DNA of 13,348 nt from Candidatus Corynebacterium faecipullorum. GTDB lineage: Bacteria; Actinomycetota; Actinomycetes; Mycobacteriales; Mycobacteriaceae. Below are positions 1 through 6,929 of this stretch, piece by piece. The position numbers were made by a program, and so were the translations under genes. The notes beneath the pieces are model-generated. The model made no database searches and was not told where the DNA came from. It saw nothing but the letters and a program-made list of their open reading frames with translations. The DNA lies in contig DXEO01000011.1 of assembly GCA_019114925.1 (NCBI GenBank), forward strand, positions 1 through 13,348, in the 5' to 3' direction. Within the stretch, counting starts at the first letter, position 1; each line of letters opens with the position of its first letter.

Positions 1-263
1 GGGTACTGCTTCATGTACATGCCGTTCGCCTTGATGGTGGGCAAGCAGTATTCTTCTGCGAACTCATCCTTTGCATCGACAACGATGGACTCGACAGCAC
101 CGCAGTCGAGAGCACGCTGGCGCACAGATTCCATATCCTCGCCGCCCTGACCGAGGTCAAGGGACACAGCGATAACCTCGCCGCCGGTCATCTTGGCCAG
201 ATAAGGAATGGCGACGGAAGTATCCAGACCGCCAGAGTAGGCAAGCACAACGCGTGCAGTCAT
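1..263 (-). CDS. argG: Argininosuccinate synthase, N-terminal part (cut by window edge)
   Basis: ArgG joins citrulline and aspartate using ATP to give argininosuccinate, the penultimate step of arginine synthesis in the cytoplasm. Only the first 87 codons are in the window; the rest lies beyond base 1. The visible part carries the PP-loop ATP-pyrophosphatase motif SGGLDTS at residues 10-16, after a short beta strand (MTARVVLAY), as in the family. Residues around 30-40 (VSLDLGQGGED) also match the family. The ATG at 263-261 is preceded by a good ribosome binding site, AAAGGAGC, centred near 275. A 75-base gap separates it from the upstream argR and holds a probable promoter, so argG may be transcribed both from the argC side and on its own. 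argH would be expected just beyond the window, as in C. glutamicum, but cannot be seen. Confidence 0.96.
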   Translation of the reverse strand, partial: MTARVVLAYSGGLDTSVAIPYLAKMTGGEVIAVSLDLGQGGEDMESVRQRALDCGAVESIVVDAKDEFAEEYCLPTIKANGMYMKQY

Positions 264-301
264 AGTAGTTTGCTCCTTTAAGACAGACAGGTGCTAAGAA
301 T

Positions 302-343
302 TGAACTTATTTATATTATACAGACTTACGTATAAATGTTAAA
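302..343 (-). promoter_or_regulatory. Candidate argG promoter with ARG-box-like operator
   Basis: On the minus strand a perfect -10 hexamer TATAAT lies at 320-315. A weak -35 (TTTAAC, 343-338) sits 17 bases upstream and overlaps the end of argR. The start point would be near 307, giving a leader of roughly 45 bases before argG. Directly downstream of the -10, bases 302-315 partly match the ARG box consensus TGAATNNNNATTCA (6 of 10 fixed positions, with an A/T-only centre). ArgR bound there would block argG. The -10 is convincing; the operator is a guess. The gap is strikingly A/T-rich compared with the neighbouring genes. Confidence 0.5.
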
Positions 344-824
344 TGCTACGGCTGGTGAGCTTTTCCGCAAGCTCACGGCCTCCTAGTCCTTCACTCGCTA
401 GGACAAAGATGGTGTCGTCGCCTGCAATACATCCCACCACATCTGGCAGGCCCACACGATCAATGAAGGATGCAAGGTACTGGGCAGCGCCCGCGGGCGT
501 GCGGAGCATCGCGATATTGCCGGAGAAGTCGTGGGAGACCACGAGTTCATCGAGCATGCGACGCAGCTTCTCGCGCGGACCGTTGAGCTGGTCTTCGAAT
601 TGCTCCAACTCGCCGCCCACCACGTAGAAGGACCCGCCACCATCGCGTTTTACTTTCTTGGCACCCAGCTCATCAAGGTCACGCGACAAGGTAGCTTGCG
701 TGATATCGATTCCCTCATCGAGCAAGAGCTCGGAGAGCTGGACTTGGCTCGTGACCCGTGTGCGGTCAAGTATCTCCAAGATCTTTGCTTGGCGGGCATT
801 GCGCGTGGTTGGGGTTGTCGTCAT
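339..824 (-). CDS. argR: Arginine repressor ArgR
   Basis: Cytoplasmic hexameric transcription factor that binds ARG boxes when arginine is plentiful and represses the arginine genes. The 161-residue product has the two family domains. An N-terminal winged helix-turn-helix (about residues 8-70) contains the hallmark TQATLSRDLDELG at 42-54. A C-terminal oligomerisation and arginine-binding domain (about 85-161) contains GCIAGDDT at 131-138, whose two aspartates contact arginine in characterised ArgR proteins. The frame is open 35 codons further upstream, to 929, but that part lies inside argF and has no ArgR similarity. The ATG at 824-822 gives the usual length, and AGGAG at 840-836 within the end of argF serves as its ribosome binding site. 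Only 4 bases separate it from the argF stop, so the two are probably translationally coupled. Position inside the operon it controls implies negative autoregulation. Confidence 0.96.
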   Translation of the reverse strand: MTTTPTTRNARQAKILEILDRTRVTSQVQLSELLLDEGIDITQATLSRDLDELGAKKVKRDGGGSFYVVGGELEQFEDQLNGPREKLRRMLDELVVSHDFSGNIAMLRTPAGAAQYLASFIDRVGLPDVVGCIAGDDTIFVLASEGLGGRELAEKLTSRSI

Positions 825-828
825 TCCC

Positions 829-1746
829 TTAGTTCTCCTCCTGAGCTGCAAGAAGCCACACGAGCAGCGCCTTCTGTGCGTGGAGACGGTTCTCCGCTTC
901 GTCGAAAACGCGGGATTGTGGCCCGTCAATAACCTCAGCGGTCACTTCGTTGCCCCGGTAAGCCGGCAAACAGTGCAGGAAGATTGCCTCATCCTTGGCG
1001 CGGGACATGACCTCCGAAGTGACCTGATAAGGCAGGAACGGGGTGCGGCGGTCCTTGCCATCATCTTCCTGCCCCATGGAAACCCATGTGTCGGTGATAA
1101 CAACGTCCGCGCCGTCGACAGCGTCGAGGGAATCAGTCACAGTGACCGTGCCACGCGTGCGAGCACGTTCTACAAACTCCGGCTGCGGCTGGAAGCCTTC
1201 CGGCGCAATGATCGTCATCTCCATGCCCGCGGTGGCAAAGCCCAACATATAAGAGTTAGCCATATTGTTGTTGCCATCACCCAGGTAGACGGCCTTGCGG
1301 CCAGCTAGGTCACCGAAATTCTCGCGGCAGGTCACCAAATCCGCCAGGATCTGGCAAGGGTGCAGGTCGTTGGACAGAGCGTTGACGATGGGTACCGTCG
1401 CGGTTTCAGCCATCTCCAACAAATTCTGGTGCGCATAGGTACGCCAGACAATTGCCTCGACAAAGCGGGAGAGTACCGCTGCGGTGTCTTGGTATGTCTC
1501 TCCTTTGCCCATCTGCGTGGACTTAGTCTCCGTGACGATGGCGTGGCCGCCCAGGTGAGCGATTCCTGCCTCGAAGGAGAAGCGCGTACGCGTCGACGTC
1601 TTGTCAAAAAGAACGGCGACCGATTTCGGGCCCTCCAAAGGACGCTCGGCAAAGGGTTCCTTCTTCAACCTCAGTGCGAGATCTAGGACCTCCGCTTGCT
1701 CCTGCGGTGTGAGGTCATCATCGGCCAAGAAATGGCGCACGCTCAT
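829..1746 (-). CDS. argF: Ornithine carbamoyltransferase
   Basis: Transfers the carbamoyl group from carbamoyl phosphate to ornithine, giving citrulline. The 305-residue product has the standard length and all signature motifs: the carbamoyl-phosphate loop STRTR at 51-55, HPCQ at 129-132, the ornithine-binding SMG loop at 223-225, and HCLP at 258-261 with the catalytic cysteine. SMG and HCLP mark it as an ornithine rather than an aspartate transcarbamoylase. The ATG at 1746-1744 overlaps the argD stop by four bases (ATGA), and GGAGG lies seven bases upstream within argD. It forms a tight argD-argF-argR run. Nothing suggests a catabolic enzyme: there are no arcA or arcC neighbours. Confidence 0.98.
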   Translation of the reverse strand: MSVRHFLADDDLTPQEQAEVLDLALRLKKEPFAERPLEGPKSVAVLFDKTSTRTRFSFEAGIAHLGGHAIVTETKSTQMGKGETYQDTAAVLSRFVEAIVWRTYAHQNLLEMAETATVPIVNALSNDLHPCQILADLVTCRENFGDLAGRKAVYLGDGNNNMANSYMLGFATAGMEMTIIAPEGFQPQPEFVERARTRGTVTVTDSLDAVDGADVVITDTWVSMGQEDDGKDRRTPFLPYQVTSEVMSRAKDEAIFLHCLPAYRGNEVTAEVIDGPQSRVFDEAENRLHAQKALLVWLLAAQEEN

Positions 1747-2882
1747 CCAATATCCTCCAGTATCTTATGCAGGCGCTCCACAGCCTGCGCGAGTTCTTCA
1801 TCGGTAATCACTAGCGGCGGGGTCAAGCGCACGACCTCGCTGCTTGGGGCGTTGAGTATAAGACCGTGGTGCAGGCCCGCAGCCACAACATTCTTAGCCA
1901 CCGACTTATTTAATACAACTCCTAGCATAAGCCCTCGGCCGCGGACAGAATGCACAGCCGGAGATTTAGCTAGCTCGGCGCGTAGCCACTCGCCCTTGCG
2001 GCTAACGTCGGCGAGGAAGGGGGCGTCGACAAGCTCCAGCACCGTCGCTGCCGCCGCACAGGAGACGGGATTGCCGCCGAAGGTCGTTCCGTGCGAACCC
2101 GGAGTGAAGAGGTCCTTGGCCTGACCACGAGCAATGGTGGCGCCAATCGGCATACCCGCGCCCAATCCCTTAGCCATGGTGATGACATCCGGAAGGATGT
2201 CCTCATGTTGGAAGGCAAAGAAATCGCCGGTGCGCCCCACACCCGTTTGCACTTCATCCACAATCATGAGGATCCCATGCTTGGTGCACAGCTCCCGCAC
2301 GGCGCTCAAGAACCCATCGGGTGCTGGAATCACACCGGTCTCCCCTTGGATGGGCTCCAAGATTATGGCGGCGGTATCCTCCGGGTTTTGTTCCACCAGC
2401 GTGGTCAAATAATCAATATCGCCGTAAGAATAGAACTCCACTCCGCCTGGGAAAGGTTCGAAGGCCTTGCGCTTGGCAGGTTGCCCCGTCATGGCGAGAG
2501 AGCCCATCGTCCGGCCATGAAAACCATGATGTGCCGCGAGAATGCGCCGGCGCCCCGTCAGGCGAGCCAGCTTAAAGGCAGCCTCATTGGCTTCCGCTCC
2601 GGAGTTGGAGAAGAAGACACGGGCGTCGCTGTCCCCCACCTTCTCCAAGAGCTTTCCTGCAGCTTCGACGACGGGTTTGTTGGCAAAGAGGTTGGAGACA
2701 TGCCCCACGGTCGCCACTTGAGTGCTCACCGCTTCGACGATGGCCGGGTGGGCATAGCCCAGCGAGTTCACCGCAATGCCGGCGAGCATATCGATGTATT
2801 CTTTACCGTCTTCATCAGTCACCGTGGCTCCCTTGCCGGAAACGATGGCCACGGGTGGGGTGCCATAGGTGTTGCTTAACAC
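1743..2882 (-). CDS. argD: Acetylornithine aminotransferase
   Basis: PLP-dependent class III aminotransferase that converts N-acetylglutamate semialdehyde plus glutamate to N-acetylornithine and 2-oxoglutarate. With numbering from the GTG start, the PLP region includes SGAEANEAA (94-102), FHGRT (121-125), DEVQTGVGRTG (209-219) with the PLP-contacting aspartate 209, and the Schiff-base lysine 238 in TMAKGLG. The 379-residue length fits the family. The start is uncertain. GTG at 2882-2880 has a purine-rich stretch (GGGGAG) almost touching it, closer than usual. Residues similar to other corynebacterial ArgD proteins (RWGEV before LSNTYGTPP) are encoded upstream of this GTG. The only in-frame start-like codon there is CTG at 2903-2901, which would overlap the argB stop as CTGA and add seven residues. 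The frame closes at TAA 2927-2925. Function is certain, exact start is not. Confidence 0.96.
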   Translation of the reverse strand: MLSNTYGTPPVAIVSGKGATVTDEDGKEYIDMLAGIAVNSLGYAHPAIVEAVSTQVATVGHVSNLFANKPVVEAAGKLLEKVGDSDARVFFSNSGAEANEAAFKLARLTGRRRILAAHHGFHGRTMGSLAMTGQPAKRKAFEPFPGGVEFYSYGDIDYLTTLVEQNPEDTAAIILEPIQGETGVIPAPDGFLSAVRELCTKHGILMIVDEVQTGVGRTGDFFAFQHEDILPDVITMAKGLGAGMPIGATIARGQAKDLFTPGSHGTTFGGNPVSCAAAATVLELVDAPFLADVSRKGEWLRAELAKSPAVHSVRGRGLMLGVVLNKSVAKNVVAAGLHHGLILNAPSSEVVRLTPPLVITDEELAQAVERLHKILEDIG

Positions 2883-2899
2883 CTCTCCCCAACGTTGCG

Positions 2900-3853
2900 T
2901 CAGTGTGGTCTGCGTAGTAACTTCTTATCGTCCTTCCTGAAGACAGTGCCTTCTGGGTAGTCCTCACGGTTATAATCATTGGGCAGCACCATCGTGCCGA
3001 TGCCGCCCGTAGTAAGCAGCTCCAGCAACACGGCGTGAGCGATACGCCCGTCGATGACATGGGCAGCGCTCACACCCCCCTCGACGGCCATGAGGCAGGA
3101 CTCCATCTTCGGAATCATGCCCGAATCCAAGCCCGGGAGCAGAGTCTTGAGCTTGTCAACCTCAATTTTCGACACCAGCGAATCGCGGTTGGGCCAATCG
3201 GTATACAGACCCTCCACGTTGGTGAGGATGACCAGGCGTTCGGCGCCTAGGGCTCGTGCCAGCGCACCGGCAGCGATATCCGCGTTAATGTTGTAGACCT
3301 CGCCGTCATTTCCGGGAGCGATGGTGGACACCACCGGGATGCGCCCGGCCTCGATGATGTCCATGACGGCAGAAGGTTCGACACTGACGATGTCCCCCAC
3401 CATGCCGATATCGGTGGGCTCACCGTCGACGTCAACGAGCCGCTTGCGGGCTTTAAACAACCCAGCATCCTCACCGGTTGTTCCCACGGCATAGGGCCCA
3501 TGGGAGTTGATGAGATTGACCAAACCACGCCCCACTTGGCCGAAGAGAACCATGCGGACCACGTCCATGATTTCCGGGGTGGTCACCCGGAAGCCACCTT
3601 TGAATTCCCCTTCAATGCCCAGCTTGCCTAGCATCTCATTGATTTGCGGGCCGCCACCATGCACAACGACAGGCTTAGCGCCCACGGTGCGCAGGAAAAC
3701 CATGTCGGCGGCGAAGGCGGCCTTGAGTGAGTCATCCACCATCGCGTTGCCGCCGTACTTCACGACGACGATCTTGTCGCGGTAGTGCTGCAGCCACGGC
3801 AAAGCTTCCGCGAGCACAGTAGCTCGGTCAGCATTGCTTAATCCCTGAAGCAT
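2900..3853 (-). CDS. argB: Acetylglutamate kinase
   Basis: Phosphorylates N-acetylglutamate with ATP, the committed step of the pathway. The 317-residue product is an amino acid kinase: KYGGNAM at 32-38 and HGGGPQ at 65-70 (phosphate and substrate glycine loops), NINAD at 188-192, and lysine 249 in GMIPKM near the nucleotide. About 27 residues, predicted helical (ATVLAEALPWLQHYRDK), precede the first strand. In known acetylglutamate kinases this N-terminal helix is typical of the hexameric, arginine-inhibited type and is missing from the insensitive E. coli enzyme, so feedback inhibition by arginine is likely. The ATG at 3853-3851 follows GGGAGG closely (AGGGAGGAAGA before ATG). The gene lies 18 bases after argJ and its TGA stop is the point where argD translation may begin. 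The last seven residues (KLLRRPH) are basic and differ from what I recall for C. glutamicum. Confidence 0.98.
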   Translation of the reverse strand: MLQGLSNADRATVLAEALPWLQHYRDKIVVVKYGGNAMVDDSLKAAFAADMVFLRTVGAKPVVVHGGGPQINEMLGKLGIEGEFKGGFRVTTPEIMDVVRMVLFGQVGRGLVNLINSHGPYAVGTTGEDAGLFKARKRLVDVDGEPTDIGMVGDIVSVEPSAVMDIIEAGRIPVVSTIAPGNDGEVYNINADIAAGALARALGAERLVILTNVEGLYTDWPNRDSLVSKIEVDKLKTLLPGLDSGMIPKMESCLMAVEGGVSAAHVIDGRIAHAVLLELLTTGGIGTMVLPNDYNREDYPEGTVFRKDDKKLLRRPH

Positions 3854-3871
3854 TCTTCCTCCCTCTGAGAT

Positions 3872-5029
3872 CTAAGAGCTATACGCGGAGTTGATCTCCA
3901 CGTAGTCGTGGGACAAGTCGGTGGTACGTACGAAGGCAGTGCCGCTTCCTCCGGTTCCGAGGTCCACGCGCACGTCAATGTCGGCGCCAGAAAGGTCGAC
4001 ATCGCGCGCGCCGGGCGCACCGGTGGACTTAACGCACACGGCCTGGTCGTTGAAGAACACGGAAATATTCTCCGGATCCATATCGGCATCCGCCATGCCC
4101 ACTGCGGCGAGAACACGGCCCCAGTTGGGATCCGAGCCGAACATCGCGCACTTGAAGAGGTTGTCGCGCCCCAACGTCCGCGCAGCGTTCAGCGCCTGCT
4201 CATCGGTGCTTGTTCCCTCCACGGTGATCTTTACGCGCTTGGTCACGCCCTCCGCGTCTGCTTGGAGCTGATCCGCGATATCGGAGCACACGGCTAGGAC
4301 CGCCGCATCCAACTCCTCCTGGCTCGGTTCTACACCGGAGGCGCCAGAGGACAAGATGATGACGGTGTCGTTCGTTGACGTCGAACCGTCCACATCGAGC
4401 GTGTTGAAGGTCTGATCACTGGCGGCCTGCAGGGCAGAGTGCAATGCTTGCGGGGAGGCCACGGCATCCGTGGTTACGCATACCAGCATGGTGGCCAGCG
4501 AGGGAGCCATCATACCCACACCCTTGCCCATCGCGCCCATGCTCCAGCCTTCGGACTCGACTACCGCTTCCTTGGTTACGGTATCGGTGGTCATGATGGC
4601 CTCTGCCGCGGCCTGACCGTGAGCCTTATCCGGACCCAAGTTCCCGGCAACCACCCCAATGCCTGCTAGGGCCTGTTCCATGGGCAGTGGTTCTCCGATG
4701 AGGCCCGTCGAGCACGCAGCAATGTTGGCTACAGGAATACCCGTGTGCTCGGAAACAGCGGAAACCATCGCCGCGGCGTCCTTGTCTCCCTGCTCGCCGT
4801 TGCAGGCATTAGCGTTGCCAGAGTTAAAAATAACTGCTTGAAGTGTGCCATCGGCTACTGCCTCGCGGGAAAGCTTTACGGGTGCGGCCACCACGCGGTT
4901 GCGGGTGAACACCGCCGCTGCGTCGAAATTTGGTCCCTGGTTAACCACGAGTGCCATATCAGGCTTTCCCGAGGGCTTAATCCCAGACCTCGTGGCCGCT
5001 GCCACGAAGCCTGCGGGTGCGGTGATCAT
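3872..5029 (-). CDS. argJ: Glutamate N-acetyltransferase (ornithine acetyltransferase), self-cleaving
   Basis: Moves the acetyl group of N-acetylornithine to glutamate, releasing ornithine and regenerating N-acetylglutamate. This makes the pathway cyclic and explains why no argE is needed. The 385-residue precursor contains the autocleavage region KGVGMMAPSLATML; the family is cut between alanine 179 and threonine 180, and Thr180 becomes the nucleophile of the beta chain. Other conserved segments are FNSGNANACNG (68-78), STGLIGEPLP (107-116), LDVDGSTSTNDT (211-222) and the C-terminal HDYVEINSAYSS. The ATG at 5029-5027 has AGGAGA eight bases upstream (5043-5038). The 82-base gap after argC holds a strong hairpin. 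Sequence alone does not show whether the enzyme also uses acetyl-CoA (bifunctional) or only recycles acetyl groups. Confidence 0.98.
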   Translation of the reverse strand: MITAPAGFVAAATRSGIKPSGKPDMALVVNQGPNFDAAAVFTRNRVVAAPVKLSREAVADGTLQAVIFNSGNANACNGEQGDKDAAAMVSAVSEHTGIPVANIAACSTGLIGEPLPMEQALAGIGVVAGNLGPDKAHGQAAAEAIMTTDTVTKEAVVESEGWSMGAMGKGVGMMAPSLATMLVCVTTDAVASPQALHSALQAASDQTFNTLDVDGSTSTNDTVIILSSGASGVEPSQEELDAAVLAVCSDIADQLQADAEGVTKRVKITVEGTSTDEQALNAARTLGRDNLFKCAMFGSDPNWGRVLAAVGMADADMDPENISVFFNDQAVCVKSTGAPGARDVDLSGADIDVRVDLGTGGSGTAFVRTTDLSHDYVEINSAYSS

Positions 5030-5062
5030 TTTTATTTTCTCCTAGTCTTGACAGAACGGAAG

Positions 5063-5089
5063 TCCCCGCGGAATTGGATACCGCGGGGA
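5063..5089 (-). other. Strong hairpin between argC and argJ, without U-tract
   Basis: Bases 5064-5071 (CCCCGCGG) and 5081-5088 (CCGCGGGG) are perfect inverted repeats, extended to nine pairs by T5063-A5089, with a nine-base loop. Neither strand has a T-run after the stem, so it does not look like a standard intrinsic terminator. In the argC-argJ transcript it would lie 24 bases after the argC stop and about 20 bases before the argJ ribosome binding site. It could cause pausing, protect or define an mRNA end, or partly terminate. The repeat is plain to see; its role is inference. Confidence 0.7.
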
Positions 5090-5112
5090 ACACGCGCGAT
5101 TAATTTGAGTGC

Positions 5113-6156
5113 TTAAGGTGCGACGGCCGCTTGCGGCAGACCCAAGGTTTCCTCCCATCCCAAGGTCAGGTTCATGCACTGGACAGCTGCACCGGCGGTG
5201 CCCTTGCACAGATTGTCTAGGGCTGCGGTAATCACCAGACGCTGAGCGCGCTCGTCCACGTGCGCCTGAATGTGGACCATGTTGGTGCCCACTACGTTCT
5301 GTGTTTCCGGCTGCTGACCTTCCGGCAGAACCAGGCAGAACGGCTCTTCTGTATAGAAGTCACGGAAGGCTTGAGCAACGCTGTCCTTGTCGATATCCCC
5401 CTTTAACGGCGCCGTAATCGTCGCCAAGATGCCACGTGGTAAAGGCGCGAGCACCGGAGTAAAGCTCACCGAAACCTCATCCTGGGTGAAGGGCTGTAAG
5501 TTCTGCAGGACTTCCGGAGTGTGTCGATGGGTGCCACCCGGCTTATAAGCCTTGAGATTGCCCATTGTCTCCGCGCCCAGCTGGGCCACGGAGGCCTTCT
5601 TTCCTGCTCCAGAAACACCGGTAATCGCGATGACGGACAGGTCCGGTTCAATCAACCCTTTCGCCACGGCAGGCAGAGCGCCGAGAGTAATCGTGGTCGG
5701 GAAACACCCAGGGACGGCCACACGGTTGCTGCCTTTGAGCTTGTCCCGGTTGCCGGGAACTTCAGGAATTCCATAAGGCCATGAACCGGCATACTCCCCG
5801 CCATAGAATGCATCCCAATCTTCCTTGTTGCGGAGGCGGAAATCGGCGGCGCAATCAATGACAGTGACGGACTCCCCCAGCTGACGGCCAATCTCCGCGG
5901 AATGCCCATGCGGCAAACCGAGGAAAACGATGTCATGGCCCGCTAAAACTTCCGGTGTAGTGTCCTCGATGATGCGATCTGCCAACTGCGGGAGGTGCGG
6001 CATGAGTTCGGAGACTCGCTGACCAGCGTTGGAGTGCCCCGTAAGCGCGCCGATGCGCAGTTCACCCGAAAGGTACGCTGGGTGTGACAGCAAGAGGCGC
6101 AGAATTTCGCTTCCTGCGTAACCCGTGGCTCCGGCGATAGCTACTGAAATAGTCAT
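5113..6156 (-). CDS. argC: N-acetyl-gamma-glutamyl-phosphate reductase
   Basis: NADPH-dependent reduction of N-acetylglutamyl phosphate to the semialdehyde. The 347-residue product has the Rossmann motif GATGYAG at 9-15, the catalytic cysteine 151 in VAVPGCFPTT, the conserved HRHTPE at 210-215 with the likely catalytic histidine 212, and the C-terminal DNLCKGTAGAAVQ (314-326). Length and motifs are those of the single-domain actinobacterial type. It is the first gene of argCJBDFR(G). The ATG at 6156-6154 has no recognisable Shine-Dalgarno sequence: the preceding bases are TACTGTGGCTGC. The start is nevertheless supported by the conserved N-terminus (TISVAIAGATGYAG), so the mRNA may be leaderless. 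Operator-like sites lie just upstream. Confidence 0.98.
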   Translation of the reverse strand: MTISVAIAGATGYAGSEILRLLLSHPAYLSGELRIGALTGHSNAGQRVSELMPHLPQLADRIIEDTTPEVLAGHDIVFLGLPHGHSAEIGRQLGESVTVIDCAADFRLRNKEDWDAFYGGEYAGSWPYGIPEVPGNRDKLKGSNRVAVPGCFPTTITLGALPAVAKGLIEPDLSVIAITGVSGAGKKASVAQLGAETMGNLKAYKPGGTHRHTPEVLQNLQPFTQDEVSVSFTPVLAPLPRGILATITAPLKGDIDKDSVAQAFRDFYTEEPFCLVLPEGQQPETQNVVGTNMVHIQAHVDERAQRLVITAALDNLCKGTAGAAVQCMNLTLGWEETLGLPQAAVAP

Positions 6157-6162
6157 GCAGCC

Positions 6163-6199
6163 ACAGTAGCAAATAATGCAGCCGGCTGTATGTTATTCA
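6163..6199 (-). promoter_or_regulatory. Candidate leaderless argC promoter with tandem ARG-box-like sites
   Basis: On the minus strand TACTGT (6168-6163) lies exactly six bases before the argC ATG. This is the TANNNT arrangement typical of leaderless actinobacterial transcripts, and it fits the missing ribosome binding site. Upstream are two A/T-rich sites that partly match the ARG box TGAATNNNNATTCA: TGAATAACATACAG at 6199-6186, with a perfect left half, and TGCATTATTTGCTA at 6180-6167. Their spacing is 19 bases, close to the 20-21 of tandem E. coli boxes. Between them is an imperfect 16-base palindrome at 6176-6191 centred on GCCGGC. ArgR bound here would cover the -10 to -35 region. Both right half-sites are poor, so the operator call is tentative. 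Confidence 0.45.
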
Positions 6200-6301
6200 G
6201 AGAAATTGTGGGCATTTCCTGCATTCCGCAGAGGAATAAGGCCCCGATCTCCGCAGTGTGCTGCGACAATCCGAGCCTTGCAGTAGGGGTAGGAGCGAAA
6301 C

Positions 6302-6754
6302 CTACATGACGCGGGATGAGACCTGTCCGAGGCCTTCGGCGCCCGAAACGGCCTTCTTTCCTGCGTAGCCCAGGTAGCCCTGCGGGCCAACGAAGTGGAT
6401 GCCGCCTTGGGCGTCCGCAATGGCGGTGACCTCATTAAACTGGTGGATTTGGCCGGGCTGCAGGCGCTTGAAGCTGGAAGGCGTAAGCCCCTGGTTGAAA
6501 CAATCAGCGTTGGAGCGACCCGCGTGGTAGAAGAATCGCGGGGCCAACTGACCCGGTGGGTTGCATTCCGGACTAGTGGCGCGAGCACCATTCGACAAGC
6601 AGGCGACGTAAGTGCCATCAATATTCGCTGCCTCGCAGTTGACGGTGCCATCAGCATTGGAGAAACCCTGGGACAAGTCTGCGGAGGCATGTGGGGCAAT
6701 GGTCAGTGCGCCGACGACCGCGGCGGTGGCTGTCAGACGAGAAATCAAACGCAT
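6302..6754 (-). CDS. Small secreted four-cysteine protein, function unknown
   Basis: A 150-residue protein I cannot assign to a family. The N-terminus is a clear Sec signal peptide: MRLISR, a hydrophobic stretch to about residue 20, then APHASA with likely cleavage after Ala25. The mature part of about 125 residues has no further membrane segment and four cysteines (40, 52, 64, 85), enough for two disulfide bonds outside the cell. It is rich in Gly, Asn and Ser, with a C-terminal glycine-rich stretch (GGIHFVGPQGYLGYAG). The ATG at 6754-6752 follows AAAGGA, about eleven bases upstream. A terminator after pheT and a 145-base gap before argC suggest it is its own transcription unit, although I see no clear promoter in 6755-6873 and no terminator in 6157-6301. 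The signal peptide and an ordinary ribosome binding site argue for a real gene. Confidence 0.85.
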   Translation of the reverse strand: MRLISRLTATAAVVGALTIAPHASADLSQGFSNADGTVNCEAANIDGTYVACLSNGARATSPECNPPGQLAPRFFYHAGRSNADCFNQGLTPSSFKRLQPGQIHQFNEVTAIADAQGGIHFVGPQGYLGYAGKKAVSGAEGLGQVSSRVM

Positions 6755-6873
6755 GGTGTGAACAATCCTTTCGGTGTGGAAACGCTGCCCCCCTTGAGGT
6801 TATGAGCCAAGCCACACCACATCCAGTGCTAGGGGATCTGTCCCCCACCCCTTCGCTCCTTGCAGCATAAGAA

Positions 6874-6904
6874 AACCCGGCTCACAGGGTGCGTGAGCCG
6901 GGTT
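6874..6904 (-). terminator. Intrinsic terminator of pheS-pheT
   Basis: A perfect 12-base-pair stem (AACCCGGCTCAC at 6874-6885 with GTGAGCCGGGTT at 6893-6904) and a seven-base loop start 25 bases after the pheT stop. On the minus strand the stem runs into TTTTCTTATG, a usable U-tract. On the plus strand the stem ends in TTAAGG, so it is mainly a minus-strand terminator. It separates pheT from the secreted-protein gene. Confidence 0.9.
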
Positions 6905-6929
6905 AAGGAACCGAAGATGCCAGTGAACG

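Noticed and set aside
825..929. N-terminal extension of argR by 35 codons
   Set aside because: It lies wholly within the argF coding sequence, has no ArgR similarity, and the internal ATG at 824 has a proper ribosome binding site and gives the usual family length.
2091..2879. A 262-codon open frame on the plus strand opposite argD
   Set aside because: It is an antisense shadow of argD, with low-complexity, His- and Arg-rich translation and no motifs.
6252..6265. Small hairpin CGCAG-TGTG-CTGCG downstream of the secreted-protein gene as a terminator
   Set aside because: Only five base pairs and no T-run on the minus strand; too weak to call.
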